Shown here in pieces: positions 45,401-55,498 of a DNA stretch of 64,000 nt (position 1 is its first letter; each line of letters begins with the position of its first letter). The notes beneath the pieces are model-generated. The model was not told the DNA's origin, searched no databases, and saw nothing but the letters and a program-made list of their open reading frames with translations. The stretch spans positions 322,501-386,500 of the forward strand of contig NC_042524.1 in assembly GCF_900963305.1 (NCBI RefSeq), read 5' to 3'. Position numbers and translations under genes: made by a program. This DNA is from Echeneis naucrates. Its lineage: Eukaryota; Chordata; Actinopteri; Carangiformes; Echeneidae.

Positions 45401-47884
45401 GTGACTATCAGCAGCAACTGGAGAGAAGGCGAACCTTCTCAGTGTGGTTGTCCCATGGTGCCACCTGCAGGGTGGAGGAGGAGGTGGCGGCGGCAGGAAA
45501 GGGTCGCCACACAGAGGCCATTTTCAGTTACCTGACAGGAAACCGCATCAGTGAGGCGTGTCGCCTCGCACAGAAGGAAGGTGAGAAGGAAACAGCAGAC
45601 TACCATATCTGTTCCATATCTCTTTTCCACGAACGCCGAGCAGGCAGTGACGTTCATCAGCTAACATCCAGCTGTTTGTCCCTCAGGAGACCACCGTCTG
45701 TCCCTGCTGCTGTCGCAGGCCTTGGGCTCGCAGTACTGCCGAGACCTGCTGGCCCTTCAGCTTGCCGACTGGAACCGGATGCAGACTGACTGCTACCTGC
45801 CGGAGGAACGACTGCGCATCTTTGCGCTGCTCGCTGGGAAACCTGTATGAACTGTTTGGTTTGTTGGTGTTAGAGAGGAGTGATCAGTTACTGAAAGTTA
45901 GACTTTACACTAAAATATAATTTGACTCTTCATTAATAAAGTTGTCAGAACTTCAAACTATTTAAAATGAGTAAAAATAGAAAAATAAATTGGATTTCAG
46001 ATGTAACGGATCTGTAGTTTGACTCCTGTCCGTCCCTTCAGGTGTGGCAGTCTTCTGACTCTGAGGTCAACGTCTTCTCTAATCTGGACTGGAAACGCTG
46101 CGTCGCCGTCCACCTCTGGTTCATGTTGCCTCCAACCGCCTCCGTGGCCGACGCCCTCACCAAATATGAAGCTGCTTTTCAGGTCAGTTTCTGCTTTTCA
46201 CTTCCTGTCTTTATTTATACAAACTTGTTCTGGTGTTTTTCATAAATTAAGCACATGAACATCGGTGAAATCCTCCTGTCACGCACTTCCATCCTGCAGG
46301 GCACATGTGAGGGGGGAAAGTACGCCTGTGCCCCCTTACCGCCGTACCTGGAGGCGGGGCAGCCGGAGGAGGAAGACGAAGAGGAGTCTAAACGGCCGCT
46401 GCACGATCTGTGCTTCCATCTCCTCAAACTGTACAGTGACAGGTAAAGCAACCACTCCTCGGCTCTCTGCTCGGATCACCTCCAGCTTTTTGTCATTGTT
46501 GTGTTGGACTGTCGTCCTGCAGACACTACAGCCTGCAGCAGCTGTTGGACCCTCTGACCGTCACCTGGGAGCGGCTGGACTACCGTCTGAGCTGGCACCT
46601 GTGGGGTGTCCTGCAGGGGCTGCATTACAGCCACCTGAGTGCCTCGCGGCAGGGACTTCTCCATGCCAGCTATGCCGCCCAGCTGGAGAGTGCCGGCCTC
46701 TGGCACATGGCTGTGTTTATCCTGCTGCACATCCCCGACCACATGTACGTCCACCATTTCTTCAGTCAGGCGCGCAACACGACTCGAGCTTAAATGTCAC
46801 TTCCACCTGCAGCTTGCTGTCAGAAAAAGGTGATGAATGTCCTGTGTGTCCTCAGTCAGCGGGAGCGAGCAGTGAGGGAGGTGTTGACCCTGCACTGCCC
46901 CCTGCAGGAGACGGATGAGTCGGCCCAGAGAGAGCGCTTCCTGATCGAGAGGCTCCTGATCCCAGAGCAGTGGATCCACGAGGCCAAAGCCACCCGAGCC
47001 CGCCGGGAAGGAGACCGACACCGAGAGGCCCTGCACCTGTACCGAGCTGGATACTGGAGCCAGTGTCACCGGCTGCTGATCCAATACCTGGCCTCAGGTA
47101 GGTCCTGTTTCCTGAACTGTTGGTCTTCATTCAGTCCCAGATAGACTTGGCAGGTTGAGACTTGATGTTTGTTATTTCTCCTTCAGATTGCATCATCAAT
47201 GACAATCATGACTACCTGCTGGAGTTCCTGGATGGGTTGGCGGTCCCTGAACACAGCACCACCATCCAGGACTGGGACACAGCAGGGAGGGTTTACCTGG
47301 ACTACATCAGGGTCATAAAGACTCTGCAGGACATCCAGCAGGTACACACGATGTCTTTCAGGGATCTTCATGTGTGTAGAATCAGCCTGAACCTGCAGTC
47401 AGACCGTTTGTCTCTGTCTTCACTGACAGATGGACAACGCCGGCTACCAGCTGGAGCATCTCTACACTGATGTCACGTCTCTCTGCAGCAGAGTTGAGCT
47501 TCTGCCCTGCAGCACCGCCAGAGACCGCCTCGCCCAATCAGGTAAGAACATCACCACCATTCCTCCTCTGCCTCAGGTCAATTGAAGTGGTTTGGTTAGG
47601 CTGAGAACCTGCAGATGTGTCCACAACTTCAAACTGCTGCTCAGACTTAACCAAGCCCCGCCTCTCGTCCCTCCATCCATCCAGAAATGGCAAAGCGTGT
47701 GGCGAACATCCTTCGTGTAGTGCTGAGCCTGCAGCATGGTGATGCCTCCTCCAATTCCCTCAGTATCCCGCTTGCCCAGCTGGCGCCGCACATCACCAGA
47801 CTGCCCATGCCTGAGGACTACACACTAGAGGAGCTGAGGGGCCTCACACAGTCGTACCTGAGACAGCTCATTGTCGGGCAATGA
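36455..47884 (+). CDS. nup98: Nucleoporin Nup98-Nup96 precursor, 34 coding exons
   Basis: Precursor cut into FG nucleoporin Nup98 and scaffold Nup96 of the nuclear pore Y-complex. I read 34 coding exons (first 36455-36536, last 47685-47884) summing to about 1832 residues; human is about 1817. In order: GLFG/FG repeats from [13 protein letters not shown] across exons to 40137, interrupted by the GLEBS (Rae1-binding) segment at 38112-38553 ([29 protein letters not shown]); the linker with [20 protein letters not shown]; the autoproteolytic domain ([41 protein letters not shown]), where cleavage is at HF|S; then Nup96 ([75 protein letters not shown]) ending RQLIVGQ. Every family landmark is intact. 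One splice acceptor (38780 or 38783) is ambiguous by one codon. Confidence 0.97.
42637..43513 (+). other. nup98: Longest internal nup98 intron downstream of exon 3, nothing else seen
   Basis: Intron between the exon that carries the HFS cleavage site and the first Nup96-region exon. No exon, repeat or RNA gene recognised. If it were retained, translation would end about 20 codons in (HALHLHPH then stop), giving a Nup98-only product. Mammalian NUP98 is known to make Nup98-only transcripts by alternative splicing; here that is inference only. Confidence 0.4.
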
Positions 47885-49052
47885 GGACAGAGACTCGTAA
47901 ATTCATCAGTCAAGTTTTCTGAAAATGAGCAAAAAAACTTTATCTGAGTCATGAACCTGAAAGTCGTCTGAGCTTCATCAGTGTCAGATGTGTGTGCTTC
48001 TAAAGAAAAACATTTTCAGCTTTTTTTCGATGCCCGTGGAGCAGCTGAGAGCTTGTTAGCCGTTAGCTTAGCGTCAGTTCATCTGTCAATATGCGAATAA
48101 AGACGTTCTGTTAAAATGGTGGAGCAGCAACGTCAGCGTGCACAAAGGCTCAGAGGAAAACTCAGTGGAAAATGCTGAATGGTCTATTTTTGTAGATTTC
48201 TTGTTTTTCTGTTTATTGAATCTCAAATGAAAGTGTGTTATTGGAGGTAAACAACTACAAAGTGTGTGTTTCCTTCCAAAACAGAATTTCTCTCTAATTA
48301 TAAAGAAATTGTATATTTTTGAAAACCACGGAGAGAATATCGGGACATTTTTATCCTCCACCTTTAACTCTTCGTTCATTAGCTGCAAAGTCTGTTGATC
48401 AATGATCAGATTTATTTTTTTGTTTTTGTTTCCATACGATCTGTTATTTCTCCTGTTAAACTGTGTGTGTGTGTGTGCGTGTGCATGTGCGTGTTAACTA
48501 ATAATTTTGTTAATATTTTTTAATAAAGTAGAAATAAAGATATTAGTTCTTTACTGTTGGAGCTCAGGCGTTAGAACATTGTGATGAAGACAGACAGTGG
48601 AGCTGAAATCAGAAGGTCAAAGATCGGATGATTCATGCGAGGAAGGTTCAGCCTCCTCATCTGTCCTGCTGAAGGTATTTCATCTTGATCAATTGTCTCC
48701 ACTTTTATTGATGAGTCTTTCTCTTTATTGTAGTTAATGTGTGATAAACATTTTAAGAATCAAATCGATGAACTGCAGCCACTGGCTAAAAAAAGTTTAA
48801 TCACGAGCCAGAAATCAGATCCCATTTATTGGCTTCTCTTGACTCCAGATAACACTCAGAATTTACATTTTTACTATCTTGATTATAATTTGACAGAGAA
48901 ACAAGACATGCAGTAGACGTTTGACACAGACAAAATGAAATCAATGAAGTTTTAAGAGAAATGGTAAATATTGTGGAATCAGGACAGCAGAACTGCTTGC
49001 GTTAACACCAACCTTGGTCATTTAAAGACGACTTAAAAACTGCATCTGTCGC
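47885..49052. other. Convergent 3' region between nup98 and the PYD-OB gene
   Basis: nup98 3' UTR with AATAAA at 48522 and 48533 and a (TG)n tract at about 48463-48490. On the other strand AATAAA is read at 48825-48830, about 220 bp past the stop of the PYD-OB gene. No other gene seen. Confidence 0.6.
48825..48830 (-). terminator. Candidate polyadenylation signal of the PYD-OB gene
   Basis: AATAAA on the minus strand about 220 bases beyond the stop codon at 49053, a normal 3' UTR distance. Confidence 0.45.
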
Positions 49053-51330
49053 TTACATTTCAGCCTTTGCTGCTGTAATCTTATTGATTTTGCTCCCTCT
49101 TATTTCTGCAGCTGCTGAAAGAGGCATGATTCTAATCAGTCTGTCTTTAAAGTTGCCCTGCAGTTTTACACCAAACGCCTTCGCCAGCAGTGTAGACGTC
49201 ACCACAAATGTTTCCACTTTGCCCATGATCTCTGCCTTCAGGTGAGTCTCTGTCTTGTTGGCAGTTGTGATTCCGATTATCTTCATGTTCACATTCCTGG
49301 CTGGAGCTTGTTCACTCTGAAAAAAAGGATGGACAGAGTGAAGCTTCAGGAGATGCTGAAGGACTTCATCTCTTCTTGGTCTAACCTTCTTTTTCACAAT
49401 AACTGAGAAAGCTCCACTCAGCCTCTTTTGACACACCATAAAGGTCTCACCTCCCCCACCAACAGATTGAATGACTGTGACCTTTGATCGCGACAGCTTT
49501 GTTACAGTGAATGAAAAGTACCTTGATAATTCTGGTGTGGTCAGTAGAGTTCAGTGACACCGAGTCAAAGTAACGATTGATGTTCACGTTGAGAACCTTG
49601 ATGACATCTCCATCGGATATTCCCCTGAGCTGCTGGATGTGGTTTCCCCAGAGGCTGATCCTGATGAAGTCCTCGTCCTCTGCGAGCTGGAAGTCTTGCT
49701 TCTTTTTCTTCAACCCTTTGTTTTTCACTTTGACTTGTTCAACACAACCAATCTGAGCAAACAGACAACAGGAGATCATTAAAGTTGTAATTTTGGTCTT
49801 CTTGGTCATTGGCCATTCCCTGCTGACATCAGGTGAGGGGGGGCGGTCAACCTCAACCTGCAGGTCTATGGAGTCCTGGAAGGAACCCACACAGAACAGT
49901 CTGCTGGATCTTAAGACAGTTGAACCTTCTCTAAACACAAACTCACCTCTTTGATGGCTCCTTCAACGCTGACCAACGTCCTCTCCATTAAACTTTTGAC
50001 CTTTGAGATGGAGAGGAGTGGACTCTGATGACAGATGAGCACCTGAGCATCGACCTGCTGCTGCTCTGGAACATCAATGGCAGGCACCTCAGATACTTCG
50101 CTCTGTCTGGTTACTTTGATTACGTCACCATCCTTCAATAGTACATTTGTGAACATGTAGAAATGGTTCTCCATGATGGTCTGATAGCGCTCACTTCCAT
50201 AAACCATCACTTTAATGCTGCCTGTCTCATCAGCTAATCCCAGGTAGAAGAAGAACTTCTCTGTCTGTTTGGTTTCGTATCTGCGCAGATCAGATTTCTT
50301 CACAACTTTTCCAGCTACAGCTTTTTGTTCAAGGTGGCCACTTTCCTTCAGATCACGGATGGATTTTCTCTGGACATAAATAGAGCAAAAACATCTCCTC
50401 TGAAACATGTCTGCAACTGACAAAATCAAATGTAGTCAAGTGATACATTACAAACTTGATGAAATCGACTCACCCAAGATGGAATATTTGTCTCCTGGTG
50501 GAAGAAAGATAAATTATATCCAGTACCAAACATTAGCATTAGCATTAGCAGCTGTCCAAAGTCTTCAAATGTCAGCCATCTTTGTATGAACCATGAACAG
50601 GTTAGGACAGTACAGTGATGTGCCATCAGGCTAGCTGGTTAGCAGCTAATTTCATAAAACAGATGAACAGCTTATTTCCACCGCAGGACGCAGTTCTCGT
50701 AAAAAATCAAGGTTTTATGAAGAACAAAGATTCTGTCCAACCGTTAACGTTTGTCAGACTGTGGTGTCCATTTTTAACCTGCAGGTCTCCTACCTTCTGT
50801 TTGTAGCTCTGTGGTCGATCTTTAAAAGAAGAAACATCAGTCACTGTAAAACTAACTTCTGCAGCAGGCGCTTTGATTCAGCTCAGTGTCACCGAAATGT
50901 GACGATCTCTGGGTTGACCTACCAGCTTCAGGTTCATCATCCTCATCAGACGAGTCTGAATCACTGATGATCCTGTTCTTCTTGTACTTGAACCCTGAAA
51001 GTGAAATGTAAAAGTGAGACCTGTTTTGTCTCCTGGTCTGGAACTGAATCTGCAGGTTTATTAACTTGATTTATTTTCTTCACACTGAATTAGTTGGCAT
51101 TTATCAGTTTTTACTAATGCTGCTTTTTTATTTTCCTTTATTTCCCATTAACTTTTCTGTCACATGTATTTATTTCTGGACAAATGATCAGATTTAGAAA
51201 TAAGTTGTGTTCAGCCGTTAGATGTTTCCTGTTATTTCTATATTTCTGCTTCCAGCCTGTTTCCTACCAGGTTCAGGTTCTCTCCTCTTCTCTGACTCAC
51301 TTCCATGTTTCCTCTTTGACCCTGAAAATG

Positions 51331-51413
<83 letters not shown>

Positions 51414-52078
51414 AAGTGAGCATCATCAGAAGCTGATTTCCTGTTTGAACAGAGATGTGATGATATTGTCGGCCCCCTACAAGGAGGTCCTGTTTGGATT
51501 CATTGGTGACTCTAAACTGTCCGTAGGTCTGTCTGTCTCTGTGATGGACTGCAGACCTGTCCAGGGTGAGCTGGGCTTGGCTCCAGAACCCCCCGTGACC
51601 CAGAAACAGATGGTACAGATGGAACAGTGGTAGAAGATGGATGGAGGACCAGATCAATACACAGAACAATCAGTGATTTAACAAGGCGTCTGATGTACAA
51701 AAAAAAAATCCTCCTTTTTTTTCATGGATGAATTTCAGGTTTTCTAAAACACTCCTCCATCTGAGTGAACTCACCTGTCTTCTTCTTTGCCTCTTGTTTC
51801 TTCTTCAATTTGTCCACAAAGGGACACAGCAGGTCCTGCACGTCAGAATCCCTCCTTGGAATCAGATCCATTATACGTTCAATTTCAAGGATAGAGCCTT
51901 CCAATCCATAGTACTCAATGATTGTTTTGGGCATCTCCTCTCTGGACTTTTTGTCTTTCACACTTTTAGGGATTCTATCCAGATGTTCCAGTGTCTCTGT
52001 GTACTGGGACATGTCCAAGTTCTTCAGCACGTTGTTGAGATTCTTCCGCCATTCTTTTTCTGAAATGTCCTCCGACAT
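49053..52078 (-). CDS. PYD - nuclear-type linker - tandem OB-fold protein (HIN/RPA-like), 7 coding exons
   Basis: I do not recognise a named gene. Minus-strand coding exons 51775-52078, 51268-51321, 50923-50994, 50794-50843, 49947-50369, 49522-49752 and 49053-49316 sum to 1398 nt (465 residues) with consistent phases. Residues 1-101 look like a pyrin domain (HLDRIPKS, then TIIEYYGLEGSILEIERIMD, PFVDKL). Residues 102-160 are a linker with a bipartite-like basic run KRKHGSESEKRR and an acidic SDSDSSDEDDE. Residues about 175-270 form an OB-like unit (AGKVVKKSD, FFFYLGLADETGSIKVMVYG, LLKDGDVIKVTRQS). A second unit spans about 290-378 (LVSVEGAIKE, FIRISLWGNHIQQL, SDGDVIKV, TRIIK), and a shorter third OB-like segment is in the last exon (MKIIGITTANKTE, GNFKDRLIRIMPL). 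The order resembles AIM2/IFI16 (PYD plus HIN); the DETGSIKV and ISLWG words also resemble RPA70. DNA-sensing inflammasome function is inference. Confidence 0.72.
51336..51411. repeat. Poly(A) plus (TA)n microsatellite in PYD-OB intron 1
   Basis: About 25 A residues followed by about 25 TA units, 15 bp outside the second coding exon acceptor (51321), so it sits at the branch-point/polypyrimidine region of that intron on the minus strand (reads as (TA)n then poly T). Confidence 0.95.
51500..51650 (+). repeat. L2-like LINE 3'-end fragment in PYD-OB intron 1
   Basis: Reads 'ttggtgactctaaactgtcc', 'ctctgtgatggactgcagac', 'ctgtccagggtgagctgggc', 'ggctccagaaccccccgtga' and ends with 'agatggatgga'. 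This is the common fish LINE tail, here in forward orientation. Confidence 0.65.
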
Positions 52079-53202
52079 CTCTGACCACCAGAGACAAGAC
52101 AGAAGTGATACCAGCAAATGCCCGAGTACCGAGTCCGGTTCAGACCTGGACCTGAAAACAACCTTTTGAACTAAAAATGTGACAAGAAGTAAGCAAATGA
52201 ACAAAGTGTTGGTGTCTCAGCTGGTTTAAGTTTACCAACAGGCTGAAATGATCATCAGAACTATCACAATAAATAAACCAATCCGTGCTCTCTGAGTTTT
52301 CCCTCACAGCTCCGCGGCGTCTGCTTTTGGCGGGTTTCTTCAAACTGCAGGTTCAGCATGACGTAATGTTTGTTCCGGAAGTTGGTTTAGCCATCTGACT
52401 GGAGTTTCAGCGCCCCCTTCTGCTGTGGAGTTCCCATCAGACAGCAGCAAAACAAAAACAGACCATATCCCAGAATCCTTCAGTTTCTATCAAGAAAATC
52501 AGGAAAAATTCAGTTCTTGTTTTCTGATTCCAGAGAACAGAGTCTGAACTGATCAGACAGAATCAGATGAGTCTGGATATGAGGACATTAGAAGAAGAAA
52601 CGTGAATATGAAGTACACCCCCCCATCCCTCCTTCTGATCTGGAGTCAGCTCAGAGCAGGTCTGTACAGGACGAGGAAGCTCCGTTTTGGAACATCTGTG
52701 AACGTTTCTAAGGCCGGACCAAAACCTCAGTGGGAAACAATTCAGCTCTTTTCTCATTTTATCAAAGGTTCGAAATTACAACAAGCACAATCTTCCAGTT
52801 TAACAATCACATACTTTATTGCAAACGATCATCCACCATCTTTGTTTTATAACAGCAACACTTTCAGTTTGAGCCAGAGTGACTTTAATAACAACACATT
52901 TATTTCAGCAGGTCGGCCGCACTCCTTCAAAATAAAGATCTGAGCCAGAAATACCAAACTGATAAAAAAAGGACTCCACATTTTAAACCAGCTCAGGTTT
53001 TATTGGACATGCAGGAGCAGCGGCCAAAGGAATGATCTGACATGTCAAACAACACAACAAACACATGGAAAGTTTTCATCTGAAAATAAATAACTCAGAA
53101 GTCTGAACCTCCATTTCAGAAGTCCTCCGGCTGCTGATATCAGGCGGTCCGGGGTCAAAGGTCAGAGGTCAGGGGTTAGGCCTGGGTCCTCAGCGCAGCT
53201 CT
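52079..53202. other. Region between the PYD-OB gene and rnasek
   Basis: Holds the 5' UTR/promoter of the PYD-OB gene; an ETS-type CCGGAAGT lies near 52375. Towards the right is the rnasek 3' UTR, with a minus-strand AATAAA at 52998-53003, about 200 bp after the rnasek stop. No further exon seen. Confidence 0.5.
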
Positions 53203-54467
53203 TTATGTCACCATGTACTCCTGACGCTTGTTGAGCCGGACCTGACAGAGCGAGATGGCACCAACCGCCACGTAGATGCCGGCGGCGATGAAGCAGTTGA
53301 TGCCGACTTGGTTGTACAGACTGTAGATGTTCTGAGGAGGATTCTTACTGCAGCAGAGAAGAAGAAACCATTCAGCACATACAGGCCAGAACCACATCGG
53401 ATCCAGACTTTGTGTCCTGCCTCAAGCTTTCCCAGGATTCACTGTGCAATGATGATGAATCCATCCACATCAGGCTGAAATGAAACTGATCAGCTTTAAC
53501 TGTTGTCAGTGAATCTGTCCATTATTTTGTTTTTACGTTTTTAACGTTTTAGACAATGTAGACCTTTTAAAAAAGGGTTGGGGTTAATGCCCCATAATGT
53601 CTCATTTTGTTTAGTTTTTTTATCTGATGATCAAAGTCGAGACTAGGATTTCTTTTCTGCTGATCGACCAATTCATTCAGGAGAGATTATCTCCACTCTG
53701 GCCTGGGAACGCCTCGGGATCGCCCAGTCAGAGCTGGTCGATGTGGCCAGGTAAAAGGAAAGTCTGGGGCTCTTTGCTGAAGTGACCTGACCTCAGATAA
53801 GCAGTGAAGACAGATGGATGGACTAGTTCCTTCATCAGCTCAGACAGTTTGGCAGACAAATATTTAAAACTCACTCGTTCCGAATGTCGTCCTCAGTGAA
53901 CGGGACGTCCTCAATCAGCACGGCCGACTTTGCACTGAAGAAGATCCCCAGCATGGCCTGAAACCACAAGACCAGGTCAGACCACATCTGACTGATGACA
54001 GTAAAAGGAAGCTGCTGTGGTTCATTGCTCTGAAACATCACATGACAGCAGTCACATGACCCCTGAGAGACGAGGAAACGTTTTCAGCTTCACATCAGCA
54101 CAGAATAAAACCCCTCATCGGACTGGAAAGGTCCACTGTTAACTACAACAGTTCAATCCGAGCTCCCTAAATGAGTAAATAATGGATAACCCTCGGTCCA
54201 ACGATGAGTTCTGTCATAACCAAAAAATATCGGCCTTTGTTTGGAGCAGGAGTTCATATTGGTTCGATCTCACGGACTCCGACTAAAACCTGAAACATCC
54301 AGTGTCCCTCAAACGGTTCTGAACATTACACACGCTTAAAAAAGGTTCATTCCAGGAAATAGTCGGACCCAGAGGACCGTGTTTCTCACCAGCATGATGA
54401 CCCCCCAGATGCTGATCACGATCCCGCAGGCGGCCATCTTCGGCCCGCAGAACAGCAGTGACGGCAT
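53203..54467 (-). CDS. rnasek: Ribonuclease kappa (RNASEK), two-TM protein, 3 exons
   Basis: Small two-pass membrane protein, first described as an endoribonuclease and later found with the V-ATPase and needed for endocytosis. Exons 54390-54467, 53875-53957 and 53203-53347 total 306 nt (101 residues; family members are about 98). Start [19 protein letters not shown] matches the conserved N-terminus; TM1 is [11 protein letters not shown]...MLGIFF; the middle exon gives [14 protein letters not shown]; the third gives [11 protein letters not shown]2 [16 protein letters not shown], and the conserved tail [13 protein letters not shown]. The frame is open upstream of the Met (to about 54692), but that part is unlike the family and is taken as 5' UTR. 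It shares a promoter with the divergent bap18 gene. Confidence 0.96.
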
Positions 54468-54998
54468 GTCGGTCTGGTCCGGACCGGGTTGGTCCACCGG
54501 AGAAGGATTTATTCGGTACAAACGGAGGAACGTCGAAGCCGAAGGACAGACGGTCGTCCCGGTCAGCTGATCGTCGTCACTCGGCTCCACTCGGGAAATA
54601 TCGACAGCCGTCGGCAAGTGACCAATGAAAACGAACAATCCGACGAGCCACGCCTTTTCCGCTGAACCACCCAATCGTCTTCGCTTTCCCAAACTCGCGC
54701 TCCCTTCCCGTCGTACTTTGCGCTTTTCTTTTGTTTGGATTTTTGTTGTTTTTCTGCGAACGTCGGAACTTCCTCCATTTTACGGTCAATCGGACGGAAC
54801 CGGCCGGACGGCCGTTTGACCACAGGCCGCTGAGTTTTCCATGGAACTTCGCTAGCATTAGCAGCTAGCTGTAACCTCCACGGAGCTAACATTAGCAGCT
54901 AGCTGCAACAGTCACGGAGCTAACATTAGCAGCTAGCCGCATCCGTGTTTTGATTAAAGAACAAATTCCGCAAAAGAGGCATCAGCTCCTTCACAGAA
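54468..54998. promoter_or_regulatory. Bidirectional rnasek / bap18 promoter
   Basis: 531 bp between the two start codons, transcribed outward on both sides. The rnasek-proximal half is GC rich with CpG; the bap18-proximal half contains three 34-bp tandem repeats. No TATA box seen on either side, in keeping with two housekeeping genes. Confidence 0.65.
54851..54945. repeat. Three 34-bp tandem repeats in the bidirectional promoter
   Basis: Copies begin at 54851, 54885 and 54919. The core is gctaacattagcagctagct followed by gcaac...cacgga. Copies 2 and 3 are nearly identical; copy 1 differs at a few bases. Each contains the palindromic AGCTAGCT. Confidence 0.9.
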
Positions 54999-55466
54999 AT
55001 GACGTCAGCATCCGCTAAGGTGAGTTTTTACCTGAGTGACGTCAGAGTCTGTTCACTGATGGGACATTTAAGACGTTTTTCTGACTGAAACACACAGCTT
55101 CAGTTGTTGGTCCAACATCAACAGATGTGACACAACAAACAAATCTTCATCGTCAGACTTGAAATGAACATCCTGATCATCAGAATCTTTTTTTTTTTAT
55201 CTTCCTACAGAATCATTCTGTCTGTTTCATATCTGTCATAAACTAAATTAGTTTGAAAACAAGCCGCTGACTTGTGATGTCACGTCCCATGACCTCTGCA
55301 GGTGGGAGAGATTTTCTCTGCAGCCGGAGCCGCCTTCACCAAACTGGGGGAACTGACCATGCAGCTACACCCGGTGTCTGACTCCAGTCCTGCAGGGTGA
55401 GACACTGAGACAGACAGACAGACAGACAGACACTGAGAGAGAGAGAGAGAGAGAGAGACAGACACT

Positions 55467-55498
<32 letters not shown>

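Noticed and set aside
51222-51669. Open frames across the (TA)n tract on both strands (poly Ile-Tyr)
   Set aside because: Translation of a microsatellite within PYD-OB intron 1; no real gene.
54336-54692. Longer rnasek start at about 54692 (MGKRRRLGG...)
   Set aside because: The added residues do not occur in the family, which starts at the [10 protein letters not shown]-type Met; taken as 5' UTR.
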